Assembly (NCBI GenBank): GCA_043778255.1
Contig: JAYWGN010000043.1
Coordinates: 1-26,074, forward strand
Length of the DNA stretch: 26,074 nt
Source: JAYWGN01 sp043778255
GTDB lineage: Bacteria > Bacteroidota > Bacteroidia > Chitinophagales > Chitinophagaceae
Reading direction: 5' to 3'
The first letter of the stretch is position 1, and the number at the start of each line of letters is the position of its first letter. Below, piece after piece: positions 1 through 7,740 of the stretch. Below the pieces are notes generated by a model that did not search any database, was not told the DNA's origin, and saw only the letters and a program-made list of their open reading frames with translations. The translations under genes and the position numbers were made by a program.

Positions 1-1
1 A

Positions 2-226
2 TTGCAAATAACTTGCAATGGCTTAAGCAACCTCCAACGGTTTGCTATATACAACCGCTACGGGCAGCTTATACACTTACAAACCAACTGCAACAACAAC
101 AGCCAATGGAACGGCACTTACCTCGGCAAAGCCCAACCCACAGGCACTTACATATACACCTACCAAGGCACAACCTACAACGGCCAACAAGTTACAGGCA
201 AGGGAACAGTGGTGGTGGCAAGGTAG
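2..226 (+). CDS. C-terminal fragment of a CHU_C-type (gliding motility-associated) secreted protein
   Basis: The reading frame is open from the window edge to a TAA at 224-226, so this is the 3' end of a longer gene. The visible 74 residues contain the pattern FAIYNRYGQLI, then QWNGTYLGKAQPTGTYIYTY, ending in a short hydrophobic VTGKGTVVVAR strand. That pattern (F-x-I-[YF]-N-R-[WY]-G, then W-[ND]-G-x-x-x-G-K, then [PS]-x-G-x-Y-x-Y) is typical of the CHU_C / type B T9SS sorting domain of Bacteroidota. Such domains direct export through the type IX secretion system, and the protein is then surface-anchored or secreted. The function of the main body cannot be known because it lies outside the window. 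The TTG at position 2 is not a real start. Confidence 0.8.
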   Translation: MQITCNGLSNLQRFAIYNRYGQLIHLQTNCNNNSQWNGTYLGKAQPTGTYIYTYQGTTYNGQQVTGKGTVVVAR

Positions 227-295
227 TGCAGTAATGTGCTAATGGGATAATGTGCTATTATGCTAATTAAGGAATGAAGGAATTAAGGAATTAAT

Positions 296-376
296 AATCA
301 ATTTTCAAGTATCAATTGTCAATTGTCAATTATCCATTGTCAATTATCAATTGTCAATTATCAATTGTCAATTAAA
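296..376. repeat. Short tandem AATTGTCAATTAT-type repeats upstream of rplK
   Basis: About 80 bp are built from alternating TCAATTG and TCAATTA heptamers, several times in a row. The same motif recurs at 2459-2486 between rplJ and rplL. Because CAATTG is palindromic the array can fold on itself. It ends just upstream of the putative rplK promoter. The role is unknown. Confidence 0.75.
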
Positions 377-381
377 ATTAC

Positions 382-389
382 TATCTTTG
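382..389 (+). promoter_or_regulatory. Putative -7 element TATCTTTG of the rplK operon promoter
   Basis: TATCTTTG matches the Bacteroidota sigma-ABfr -7 consensus TAnnTTTG. A TTG lies upstream at 365-367, but its spacer of 14 nt is shorter than usual. The predicted transcript would start around 393-396, giving a leader of about 90 nt before rplK. Confidence 0.45.
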
Positions 390-392
390 CAA

Positions 393-427
393 TCCCAAAA
401 ATCCGTTTACGGTATTTTTAATTGGGA
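393..427 (+). promoter_or_regulatory. Hairpin in the rplK leader
   Basis: TCCC (393-396), AAAAAT (397-402) and CCG (403-405) can pair with CGG (410-412), ATTTTT (414-419) and GGGA (424-427), leaving a small bulge and the loop TTTA. It lies near the predicted start of the transcript of the L11-L1-L10-L7/L12 operon. In other bacteria L1 represses this operon by binding an mRNA site before rplK; whether this hairpin is such a site is an inference. Confidence 0.4.
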
Positions 428-485
428 GTTCTATGTTGTTACTTATTAACTACACGGAACGTTAACACCAAAAAAACATATAAAT

Positions 486-929
486 ATGGCAAAAGAAGTA
501 AGTGGCTACGTAAAGCTACAATGCAAAGGCGGACAGGCAAACCCTGCTCCACCAATTGGTCCGGCCCTTGGTAGTAAGGGTGTAAACATTATGGAGTTCT
601 GTAAGCAATTTAATGCTCGAACTCAGGATAAACCAGGTAAAATACTCCCCGTATTAATTACCGTGTATACCGACAAAAGCTTTGATTTTGTAATTAAAAC
701 ACCACCAGCAGCTATACAGTTGCTAGAGCATGCAAAAATTGCAAAAGGTAGTAAAGAACCTAACCGTATTAAAAACGGTAAAGTAACTTGGGACCAAGTA
801 AAAGCCGTAGCCGAAGATAAAATGCCCGACTTTAACTGCTTTACAATAGAAAGTGCCATGAAAATGGTAGCTGGTACAGCACGTAGTATGGGATTACCAA
901 TTGAAGGTAAAGCCCCTTGGGAAAATTAA
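486..929 (+). CDS. rplK: 50S ribosomal protein L11
   Basis: The 147-residue product has the usual L11 length and sequence: the N-terminal KLQCKGGQANPAPPIGPALGSKGVNIMEFC segment, which in L11 contacts release factors and carries the thiostrepton-site prolines, and a C-terminal rRNA-binding half ending GTARSMGLPIEG. L11 binds the GTPase-associated centre of 23S rRNA and helps factor-dependent GTP hydrolysis. It is first of four co-directional ribosomal genes (27 nt to rplA). A 90-nt leader with a hairpin precedes it. secE and nusG, the common upstream neighbours, are absent; a secreted-protein gene lies upstream instead. Confidence 0.97.
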   Translation: MAKEVSGYVKLQCKGGQANPAPPIGPALGSKGVNIMEFCKQFNARTQDKPGKILPVLITVYTDKSFDFVIKTPPAAIQLLEHAKIAKGSKEPNRIKNGKVTWDQVKAVAEDKMPDFNCFTIESAMKMVAGTARSMGLPIEGKAPWEN

Positions 930-956
930 TTACTTACACCTTAAAAATAAAAAACA

Positions 957-1646
957 ATGATTACTAAAAAAAGAAAAGTTGCCAATACAAAGGTGGATGC
1001 TAATAAAATGTACACCCTTAAGGAAGCAGCACAATTAGTGAAAGAAATAAACTGTACTAAATTTGATAGTTCGGTAGATGTACACGTAAAGTTAGGAGTT
1101 GACCCTAAAAAAGCTGACCAAGCTATACGTGGAACCGTAAGTTTGCCACATGGTACTGGTAAAACAAAAAAAGTATTGGTACTTTGTACACCCGATAAAG
1201 AGGCAGATGCCATAGCAGCAGGTGCTGACTATGTAGGGCTCGATGAATTTATTACTAAAATAGAGGGCGGTTGGGTAGATGTAGATGTGATAATAGCTAC
1301 ACCAAGTGTAATGCCTAAAATAGGTAAATTAGGTAAAGTACTTGGGCCCCGTAACTTAATGCCAAACCCAAAAACTGGTACAGTAACTAACGATGTGGCA
1401 GCTGCTGTAAACGATGTAAAAGGTGGTAAAATTGCTTTTAAGGTAGATAAAGCTGGTATTATACATGCCTCTGTAGGTCGTGTAAGCTTTAGCCCCGAAA
1501 AAATTGCAGAAAATGCTACTGAATTAATTAATGCTTTAATAAAGGCTAAACCAACCACAAGTAAAGGCACTTACATACGTAGCGTAAGTATTGCTAGTAC
1601 TATGAGCCCTGGTATAGCACTTGACCCAAAACCATTAATGAACTAA
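957..1646 (+). CDS. rplA: 50S ribosomal protein L1
   Basis: The 229-residue product has normal L1 length. Recognisable segments are FDSSVDVHVKLGVDPKKADQ near the N terminus, the central LGKVLGPRNLMPNPKTGTVT signature, and VGRVSFSPEKIAENATELI followed by a KGTYIRSVSIASTMSPGI end. L1 binds the mobile L1 stalk of 23S rRNA and in many bacteria represses its own operon by binding the mRNA. The gene starts 27 nt after rplK, so the two are almost certainly co-transcribed. Confidence 0.97.
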   Translation: MITKKRKVANTKVDANKMYTLKEAAQLVKEINCTKFDSSVDVHVKLGVDPKKADQAIRGTVSLPHGTGKTKKVLVLCTPDKEADAIAAGADYVGLDEFITKIEGGWVDVDVIIATPSVMPKIGKLGKVLGPRNLMPNPKTGTVTNDVAAAVNDVKGGKIAFKVDKAGIIHASVGRVSFSPEKIAENATELINALIKAKPTTSKGTYIRSVSIASTMSPGIALDPKPLMN

Positions 1647-1667
1647 ACCTACTACAGAGTAGTGTTT
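1645..1667 (+). promoter_or_regulatory. Hairpin between rplA and rplJ
   Basis: AAAC-CTACT (1645-1653), loop ACAG, AGTAG (1658-1662), one unpaired T, then GTTT (1664-1667). The stem begins inside the rplA stop codon and ends about 37 nt before rplJ. There is no T-tract, so it is not an ordinary terminator. It could take part in control of L10 synthesis; that is speculative. Confidence 0.35.
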
Positions 1668-1704
1668 GGTAAGTATTTAACTACCCCAATTTAAAAAAAT
1701 TAAA

Positions 1705-2448
1705 ATGACAAAAGATCAAAAAAATGAAGTTATAGGAATTTTGAAAGAGAAATTTGGACAATATAATAACTTTTACATAACCGATACCGAAAGCCTAACA
1801 GTGGCTCAGGTAGGCACATTACGCCGTCATTGCTTTAGCAAACAAGTGGAAATGAAAGTGGCCAAAAACACCCTAATACGTAAAGCATTAGAAGGTATTG
1901 ATGCTGACAAATATAGTGGCGTGTTTGATGCATTAAATAATGTAACGGCATTAATGTTTAGCGACAACCCAAAAGAGCCTGCATTAATAATGGCTGATTT
2001 TAGAAAAAAATCAAAAGGCGAAAAACCATTATTGAAAGCAGCATTTATAAATGGCGATATATACTTAGGCGATGATAAACTTAAAGCATTAACCGAAATT
2101 AAAACTAAAAATGAGTTAATAGGTGATGTAATAGGCTTACTACAAAGCCCTGCTAAACGAGTAATAGCAGCATTACTACATAATGCTGAAAAGGCAGCCA
2201 CGCCAGTAGCAGAAGTACCAGCAGAACCTGTGGTAGCAACAGCCGAAGCTGCACCAGTAGCAGAAGCAACACCAGTAGCAGAAGCTACACCAGTAGCAGA
2301 AGCAACACCAGTAGCAGAAGCAACACCAGTAGCAGAAGCAACACCAGTAGCAGAAGCAGCACCAGTAGCAGAAGCAGCTCCAGTAGCAGATACAGCAGCT
2401 CCTGAAACACCAACAGCTGATACAACACCAGAAACACCAAATGCGTAA
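1705..2448 (+). CDS. rplJ: 50S ribosomal protein L10 with a long PVAEAT-repeat tail
   Basis: Residues 1 to about 170 form a normal L10: N-terminal rRNA-binding domain (VAKNTLIRKALEG, PALIMADFRKK, KAAFINGDIY) and then the C-terminal helix that binds L7/L12 dimers (residues about 130-165). L10 anchors the L7/L12 stalk, which recruits translational GTPases. The protein is 247 residues, about 70 more than usual. The extra part is acidic, Ala/Pro-rich and composed of six-residue repeats PVAEA[TA], eight copies. The gene sits between rplA and rplL as expected. The tail is predicted to be disordered; its function is unknown. Confidence 0.95.
   Translation: MTKDQKNEVIGILKEKFGQYNNFYITDTESLTVAQVGTLRRHCFSKQVEMKVAKNTLIRKALEGIDADKYSGVFDALNNVTALMFSDNPKEPALIMADFRKKSKGEKPLLKAAFINGDIYLGDDKLKALTEIKTKNELIGDVIGLLQSPAKRVIAALLHNAEKAATPVAEVPAEPVVATAEAAPVAEATPVAEATPVAEATPVAEATPVAEATPVAEAAPVAEAAPVADTAAPETPTADTTPETPNA
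2254..2397 (+). repeat. Tandem 18-bp repeat, eight units, inside rplJ
   Basis: Units begin CCAGTAGCAGAAGC at 2254, 2272, 2290, 2308, 2326, 2344, 2362 and 2380, an exact 18-bp period. Each encodes PVAEAT, PVAEAA or PVADTA. The near-identity of units at DNA level suggests recent slippage expansion, and copy number may vary among strains. Confidence 0.95.
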
Positions 2449-2458
2449 GCAACATTAC

Positions 2459-2486
2459 CAATTGTCAATTATCAATTGTTAATTAA
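2459..2486. repeat. AATTGTCAATTAT-type repeat between rplJ and rplL
   Basis: This short array repeats the same heptamers (TCAATTG, TCAATTA) found at 296-376 before rplK. It lies directly after the rplJ stop codon. It may be a dispersed low-complexity element. Confidence 0.6.
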
Positions 2487-2540
2487 GAATTAAAACCCCA
2501 ATGCCCAAAGGATAAAGAGGGCAAATTATTATAAACCATT

Positions 2541-2569
2541 CCGCTGGATTCGTAAGAAAATGAAAGCGG
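2541..2569 (+). promoter_or_regulatory. Small hairpin in the rplL leader
   Basis: CCGCT (2541-2545) pairs with AGCGG (2565-2569) across a 19-nt loop, in the 139-nt spacer between rplJ and rplL. L7/L12 is needed in about four copies per ribosome, so a long spacer with structure before rplL could affect its translation or mRNA stability. I saw no clear TAnnTTTG box in this spacer. Confidence 0.3.
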
Positions 2570-2587
2570 TTACAAAAATTAAAAATT

Positions 2588-2956
2588 ATGGCAGACGTAA
2601 AACAACTAGCTGAAACATTAGTAAGCTTAACAGTAAAAGAAGTACAAGAATTAGCTGATGTATTAAAAGCTGATTATGGCATTGAACCAGCTGCTGCTGC
2701 AGTTGTAATGGCAAGTGGCGATGGTCCAGCTGCTGTTGCAGAAAAAACTGAGTTTACAGTAGTATTAAAAAGCGGTGGTGCATCTAAATTAACCGTGGTT
2801 AAAGTGGTTAAAGACCTAACAGGACTTGGCTTAAAAGAAGCTAAAGAAATGGTAGATAGTGCTCCAAAAAACATTAAAGAAAATGTAAGCAAAGCCGAAG
2901 CTGAAGATGTAGCTGCAAAGTTAAAAGAAGCAGGTGCGGATGTAGAAGTTATTTAA
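2588..2956 (+). CDS. rplL: 50S ribosomal protein L7/L12
   Basis: The 122-residue product has the normal length. The N-terminal dimerisation part (LAETLVSLTVKEVQELADVLK) is followed by an Ala-rich hinge and the C-terminal factor-binding domain with EFTVVLKSGGASKLTVVKVV and LTGLGLKEAKEMVDSAPKNIKE. L7/L12 forms the flexible stalk recruiting EF-Tu, EF-G and other GTPases. It is the last gene of the cluster: a strong intrinsic terminator starts 25 nt after its stop codon. In most bacteria rpoB and rpoC follow; they do not here. Confidence 0.97.
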   Translation: MADVKQLAETLVSLTVKEVQELADVLKADYGIEPAAAAVVMASGDGPAAVAEKTEFTVVLKSGGASKLTVVKVVKDLTGLGLKEAKEMVDSAPKNIKENVSKAEAEDVAAKLKEAGADVEVI

Positions 2957-2980
2957 GTAATAAAGTACTACATAAAAAAT

Positions 2981-3015
2981 AAAAAAATCCACTCTTCAAA
3001 GGGTGGATTTTTTTT
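2981..3015 (+). terminator. Intrinsic terminator after rplL
   Basis: AAAAAAATCCAC (2981-2992) pairs with GTGGATTTTTTT (3003-3014) around the loop TCTTCAAAGG, with the run of T continuing to 3015. The A-rich left arm makes it potentially bidirectional. Confidence 0.9.
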
Positions 3016-3653
3016 GTACATTTAATAACTCAAGGCCTTATGTAACCAGGTAGTGAACAATGGTAGTATATACAAGGGTGTATTATTGGTATACTTGCAT
3101 TATAGGCATGGTAGCAAACTTATTATCGGTTTCTAAATTTCTAAATTATAAAGCTATATAAGTATTTGAATTAAGGGGATCATTTGCAGCTTTTTTATGT
3201 ATAATTCTACCCTTTAAATAAGCAACTTCTCAGTCACTTTAGTTGTACCATTTGCTACAGTTTAAGCGGATGTTTTTTATTTAAGTTAATAACTTTACTA
3301 CATTTTAAGTTAGCCATATCAATCAAAAAAATATAGACCATACTTATACCCTAATTACTAGTATCTTTAACTACATAATTAACACTTATATATACTAACT
3401 TTAGCTATTATAGACTTAGGGTTAGTTTTGAAAATAACTTTAACTCCATTTGCCTTTTCTATTTTGTTTCAAACCATATAAAATAGTTGCTAATTCATTT
3501 ATTAGCTACATGCCTAACAATATTATCCAATTAAGGCTTCGTCTTATTGTACTAACTAACTACGGGTAAGAATGCTTGTATATTCAACCTACCAACTGGC
3601 AAATCGGAAATTATGATTCATTAATTAAAAAACATTTTTGCCCATAAGTCATA
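3016..3653. other. 638-bp stretch with no recognisable gene
   Basis: Both strands carry frequent stops, and no reading frame in it looks like a protein. No tRNA-like folding, long repeat or clear promoter was seen. It separates the rplL terminator from the 3' end of the GH97 gene. It could be the remains of a decayed gene, but I cannot name one. Confidence 0.6.
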
Positions 3654-5720
3654 TCACTTTGGTATAACTTCAAATATTGTAATAGCCACACCACCACTCT
3701 TTGCTACATTCCAAGTAAGTATGGTTTTATTGGTTACCTCTTGGGTTTTTATTTCAAATTCACTTGGGTTTTTATATAAGTCAGTTGCTTTACTATCGCC
3801 ATATATAATGGCCTTATACTTTTTGCCAGGTGTTAAAAAGTTACAATTAATAGTAAGTTTTCTTGCATTTTCGTCGGTAATACCACCTACAAACCAATCG
3901 TTGCCATTTCGGCGAGCTACGGTGTAGTAATCACCTATTTCGGCTGCCAACACTTTTGTTTCATCAAAGGTAACAGGTACATCTTTTATAAATTGAAAAG
4001 CCTTATTGCCTTCATAATTTTCAATTAAATCGGCAGCCATTTGCAACGGGCTATACAGTGTTACATATAAGGCCAATTGTTTGCTCAATGTAGTGTGTAC
4101 TCTGGTAGTTAATTCGCTTTTATCGGCCTCTGCTCCTGTTGCTCTACGCCTTTTACCCTCTTTGTATAACACATCAAATATACCAGGTGTATAATCCATA
4201 GGGCCGGCCAAGCCTCTTGTAAATGCTAATATTATTTCATGCTCAGGTGGGTTGCCTTCACTCCATGCATTGTACTCATTGCCACGTACACCTTCGCCAC
4301 TCATAAGGTTAGGGTAAGTACGGCAAATGCCTGTAGGTTTTATAGTTTCATGAGGGTCAATACTCACTTCATATTTAGCGGCTGTTTCGGTGCTTAGTTG
4401 TATATGCTCTACCATACGTTGGCTTTGGTGCCAATAATTTTTACCCATTATCATACTGTTACCAACATAGCCACTTTTTACGGCATTTTGCCCAAGTGTT
4501 TGCATTTGGCTATAAGCTGCTACCATTTGTTTTTCATAGTCAGGTATATTATTTCCAGTTTCGTGGTGGCTCATCAATTGTACACCACGAGCTTTGGCAT
4601 ATTCGGCCAAATATTTTAAATCAAAATCAGGGTAGGGTTGAGTGTAACTAAATTCTTCTTTGCCTATAAAGCTTTCCCAGCCAGTATTCCAACCTTCTAC
4701 AAGTGTACCTTGTAAGTTATTGTCAGCAGCAAAATCAATATACTTTTTTACATTTTCGGTAGTAGCACCATGGTATTTTGTGTTAGCCCAATTGCGTAAG
4801 TTAAGGTGCATTTCCCACCATACTCCGTTAAATTTCATAGGCTTTATCCAACTTGTATTTTCAATTTTGCAAGGTTCGTTAAGGTTCATTATCATTTGAG
4901 CACCGTTTATTAATCCAGCAGCATCGGGGCTTATTTGTATAGTTCGCCAAGGGGAATTAAAGGTGGTAGTTTTTAGCCTTACAGCTACACCTTTTCCATC
5001 GGCCCATGGGGCCAAAAAAGAGGATAAGGTATTGCCTTTATTTTTGTTAACTAATATGGTACTGGAGTAATTAATTAAGGCTGCTTCGTGTATGCTTATA
5101 TGTACGCCACTTTTAAGCTTCATAGTAAATGGCGTATTGCAACTATCAATAGCAGCAAGGTTTGTTGTTTTGTGCAAATTTTCAAAGTGTTCCATTTGTT
5201 TTTGCATGAGTGGTTGCCAAAAACATTTTCCATCTTGTGCTATAGCAAACTCAGTATGCTCACCCATTATTTCTGTAGCATATTCTGAGTTATCATTATT
5301 GTTCACTTTATTTTGTACCTCGTACCTAAAGCCTATACCTTCGTTAAATGCTCTAAACACTACTGCCATAGTACCTTTGGTAGTAGCACAGTTTACGGTA
5401 AGTTGGTTGTAATTATTTTTAACAGTAGCGTTATAACCCCATACTGTTTTCCAAGTTTCGTTAAATGTGGTGAGTTTTGTAGTGGTAATACTTTTAATAT
5501 TGTTGTTATTTACTACCTCATTTTTATAAATAATACCCAATTGCGATGGGTTAATAATTCCTGCTTTTTTGTAAGCAACTTGATAATATAATTTATCATT
5601 TTTAAAGCTCACCGTTACTCCAATTTGTTTATCGGGTGAGGCAAGTTGGTAGGTATTTTTTTGGCAAAATGCATTTGCTGAAATTACAAGTAATACAAAT
5701 GCAACTATACTTTTTATCAT
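3654..5720 (-). CDS. GH97 family glycosidase (SusB-like alpha-glucosidase), exported
   Basis: The 688-residue product begins with a hydrophobic signal sequence (residues 1-19, ending SANAFC/Q). An N-terminal beta-sandwich (SPDKQIGVTVSFKNDKLYYQV) precedes a catalytic barrel with VEGWNTGWE, MSHHETGNN (Glu387), DPHETIKPTG (Glu458), SGEGVRGNEYNAW (Glu482) and AGPMDYTPGIF, and a C-terminal beta domain. The spacing of Glu387, Glu458 and Glu482 is close to Glu439, Glu508 and Glu532 of Bacteroides SusB. This argues for the inverting alpha-glucosidase branch rather than the retaining alpha-galactosidase branch. The likely role is cleavage of alpha-linked oligosaccharides in the periplasm or outside the cell. 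No SusC/SusD pair is adjacent, so it is a lone enzyme. A near-consensus TATCTTTA lies upstream. Confidence 0.9.
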   Translation of the reverse strand: MIKSIVAFVLLVISANAFCQKNTYQLASPDKQIGVTVSFKNDKLYYQVAYKKAGIINPSQLGIIYKNEVVNNNNIKSITTTKLTTFNETWKTVWGYNATVKNNYNQLTVNCATTKGTMAVVFRAFNEGIGFRYEVQNKVNNNDNSEYATEIMGEHTEFAIAQDGKCFWQPLMQKQMEHFENLHKTTNLAAIDSCNTPFTMKLKSGVHISIHEAALINYSSTILVNKNKGNTLSSFLAPWADGKGVAVRLKTTTFNSPWRTIQISPDAAGLINGAQMIMNLNEPCKIENTSWIKPMKFNGVWWEMHLNLRNWANTKYHGATTENVKKYIDFAADNNLQGTLVEGWNTGWESFIGKEEFSYTQPYPDFDLKYLAEYAKARGVQLMSHHETGNNIPDYEKQMVAAYSQMQTLGQNAVKSGYVGNSMIMGKNYWHQSQRMVEHIQLSTETAAKYEVSIDPHETIKPTGICRTYPNLMSGEGVRGNEYNAWSEGNPPEHEIILAFTRGLAGPMDYTPGIFDVLYKEGKRRRATGAEADKSELTTRVHTTLSKQLALYVTLYSPLQMAADLIENYEGNKAFQFIKDVPVTFDETKVLAAEIGDYYTVARRNGNDWFVGGITDENARKLTINCNFLTPGKKYKAIIYGDSKATDLYKNPSEFEIKTQEVTNKTILTWNVAKSGGVAITIFEVIPK

Positions 5721-5810
5721 ATAACAATCGTTTATTTATTGAGCAATAAAGATAAAATAAATAATGTAAGAACTGTTTGTTTTTTTTAACAAGAAAAAGG
5801 AATTAATTAA

Positions 5811-5994
5811 GAAGTGAAAAGTAAGAGGTTAGAAGTATGAAGTTAGAAGTGAGAAGTACGAGGTGAGAGGTGAGAGGTGAGAGGTGAGAGGTTAGAAGTA
5901 CGAGGTCAGAGGTTAGAACTTAGAAGTTAGAGGTTAGAGGTTAGAAATGATAAGTACGAAGTATGAAGTGAGAGGTTATAAGTGAGAGGTTAAA
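5811..5994. repeat. Degenerate GAAGTTAGAGGT-type repeat array
   Basis: About 180 bp are made almost entirely of 6-8 bp units such as GAAGT, TAGAGGT and GAGAGGT, with strong purine bias on this strand. It lies between the divergent GH97 and PD-(D/E)XK genes. A second array of the same units in the opposite orientation is at 14341-14461. It does not look coding. Confidence 0.85.
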
Positions 5995-6089
5995 GTATTA
6001 AATGATGAGTAGAAAAAGAGACCTTTAATTTAGCAATTTATATTACAATACCCAACACTCAATTGTATAGTATAGCTAAGTAAATAATG

Positions 6090-6097
6090 TATATTTG
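6090..6097 (+). promoter_or_regulatory. Putative -7 element TATATTTG before the PD-(D/E)XK gene
   Basis: TATATTTG is a full match to TAnnTTTG and lies 20 nt before the ATG at 6118. A TTG at 6063-6065 is 24 nt upstream, slightly far for a -33 element. The predicted leader is very short. Confidence 0.5.
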
Positions 6098-6117
6098 TAG
6101 TACAATTTATACACAAA

Positions 6118-7056
6118 ATGATTATTGCAAATCCTATATACGATGTGGTATTTAAACGAATGATGGAAAATGAAAAAGTTGCCAAATTCTTTATAGGTAC
6201 TCTATTGGAGCAAACCATAGAAACAATTGCAGTAAAGCCACAGGAATATACTTACGAAGGTGAATTTGAAGATAACGACCCAAAAAAATATGAAATTATA
6301 GAAGAGCGAATAAAAAAGCGCTATAATATTTGGGTATATCGTATGGATTTTATTGCTACCATAAAAACCACAACTGGAGAGTTAAAAAAAGTACTCATAG
6401 AAATTCAAAAGGCGAAGAATGAAATTGATTTAATGCGATTTAGAAACTATTTAGCAGAGCAATATAAAAAAGAAGATATTGTAGATGGTGCAAAAGTAGA
6501 ATTGCCCATAACTACAATTTATATATTAGGTTTTAAATTGAGTGGGGTTGAAATACCTTGCTTAAAAGTAATCCGAAGCTACATAGACCCTACAAACAAT
6601 ACAAGCCTTAATACCAAAAGCGATTTTGTAGAAAAACTAACTCATGATAGCTATATAGTACAAGTAGAAAGAATAACCGACAGGTATCAAACAAAGTTGG
6701 ATAAATTGCTGAGTATATTTGAACAATCTAATTTTGTAGATGACGATAAAATTACCAAAGAGTTTACCCACATAGTTGACTTTGAAGATATGAAACTAAC
6801 CACCGACTTATTACACTACTCAGGTACAAACCCCGAAGAGAAAAAGAAAATAGCCATGGAGCAAGAGGCTTGGCGAACTGTTGATGCTTTGACTGGCAAT
6901 TTAAGAGACAAAGTAGCACAACAAAATATTGCATTAGCAGAAAAAAATCAGGTTATACTAGAAAAAGATAAAGCATTAACCGAAAGCAATCAAGCTATCA
7001 TTGCTTTGCAAAAAGAAATGGAAGAATTGAAGAAGAAAATAAGTAAGGAAAATTAA
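6118..7056 (+). CDS. PD-(D/E)XK nuclease-family (Rpn/PDDEXK_2-like) protein with C-terminal coiled coil
   Basis: The 312-residue product starts NPIYDVVFKRMMEN, the opening typical of Rpn / PDDEXK_2 proteins often labelled 'PD-(D/E)XK nuclease family transposase' in Bacteroidota. Candidate catalytic residues are Asp77 in YRMDFIA and Glu95/Gln97 in VLIEIQKAK, an E-x-Q variant of the D-(x)n-E-x-K motif, followed by RFRNYLAEQY. Residues about 250-312 are a charged heptad-like helix (NIALAEKNQVILEKDKALTESNQ), a likely coiled coil. Members of this family are DNA-cleaving enzymes linked to recombination; many copies per genome are common. No terminal inverted repeats or other mobile genes are seen around it. 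The exact function is uncertain. Confidence 0.75.
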   Translation: MIIANPIYDVVFKRMMENEKVAKFFIGTLLEQTIETIAVKPQEYTYEGEFEDNDPKKYEIIEERIKKRYNIWVYRMDFIATIKTTTGELKKVLIEIQKAKNEIDLMRFRNYLAEQYKKEDIVDGAKVELPITTIYILGFKLSGVEIPCLKVIRSYIDPTNNTSLNTKSDFVEKLTHDSYIVQVERITDRYQTKLDKLLSIFEQSNFVDDDKITKEFTHIVDFEDMKLTTDLLHYSGTNPEEKKKIAMEQEAWRTVDALTGNLRDKVAQQNIALAEKNQVILEKDKALTESNQAIIALQKEMEELKKKISKEN

Positions 7057-7197
7057 TAATGTAGTAAAAAATGTGATAATATGCTATTTTCCTGATGGCG
7101 TAAACACTCATTTGAATTAAGAAAAATTTTTTACTAATAATTTATTTGAGTACATTAACATGAAAAAATCTAAAATCAAAAATAACAACCCTCTTCC

Positions 7198-7740
7198 TTA
7201 CCGCCTAATTGGTATATTCAAGTCGAGCCTTACTATATTACCTACTCCATCGCCTTTAGTGCCAATACCATACTCATAACGGTTTATAGTAAAATGCCCT
7301 TTAAAAGCAGCAGTGCTATCAGTAATTTTTTTGTAGGTAAATGGTAACTCTATTTGCTTGGTTACAGCTTTTATTTTGAGGTTGCCCATGGCACAATAGC
7401 CTGTATCAGTTTTTATAAAACTTGTACTTATAAATTGTATGGTTGGATATTTGTCAGTTTCAAAAAAATCTTTTGAACGTAACGACTCGTCCCGCATTTC
7501 AATTCCACTATTTACAGTGGCTACTTTAATAGTAGCATTTAAGGTAGATGTTTTTAAGTCATTTTCATTAAAATCAACCGAACCCGTTAGTCCAGTAAAT
7601 ACGCCTTCCTCTACACCTTCTTTTTCGTAAAGGGTAAACTTAACCACTGCATTTTCTGGTACATATTTCCATTGTAAAGCAACAACTGTGTATGATGCTA
7701 AGGTTACTAATGTAATTAAGGCTAGGTATATATTTTTCAT
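7198..7740 (-). CDS. YceI family protein, exported
   Basis: The 180-residue product has a hydrophobic N-terminal segment (residues 1-21) as signal peptide or anchor. The body follows the YceI lipocalin-like pattern: AVVKFTLYEKEGVEEGVFTGLTGSVDFNENDLKTS, MRDESLRSKDFFETDKYPTIQFIS, NLKIKAVTKQIELPFTYK, and an end with RYEYGIGTKGDGVGNIVRLDLNIP. YceI proteins bind isoprenoid-type lipids in the periplasm, and many members are of unknown role. It is transcribed alone, divergently from the adaptor gene at 7986. A near-match TAACTTTA lies upstream on the minus strand. Confidence 0.88.
   Translation of the reverse strand: MKNIYLALITLVTLASYTVVALQWKYVPENAVVKFTLYEKEGVEEGVFTGLTGSVDFNENDLKTSTLNATIKVATVNSGIEMRDESLRSKDFFETDKYPTIQFISTSFIKTDTGYCAMGNLKIKAVTKQIELPFTYKKITDSTAAFKGHFTINRYEYGIGTKGDGVGNIVRLDLNIPIRR

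Noticed and set aside
227..485. Possible tRNA or secE/nusG remnant upstream of rplK
   Set aside because: No cloverleaf or coding frame could be found; only short repeats, a promoter box and a hairpin are present.
941..1213. Minus-strand frames inside the ribosomal genes (and similar frames elsewhere)
   Set aside because: They are reverse-frame shadows of certain genes and show no protein-family patterns.
5811..5994. Possible CRISPR or tandem direct-repeat array
   Set aside because: Units are only 6-8 bp and degenerate, with no unique spacers.
6118..7056. Insertion sequence around the PD-(D/E)XK gene
   Set aside because: No terminal inverted repeats or target duplications could be seen on either side, despite the family's 'transposase' label.
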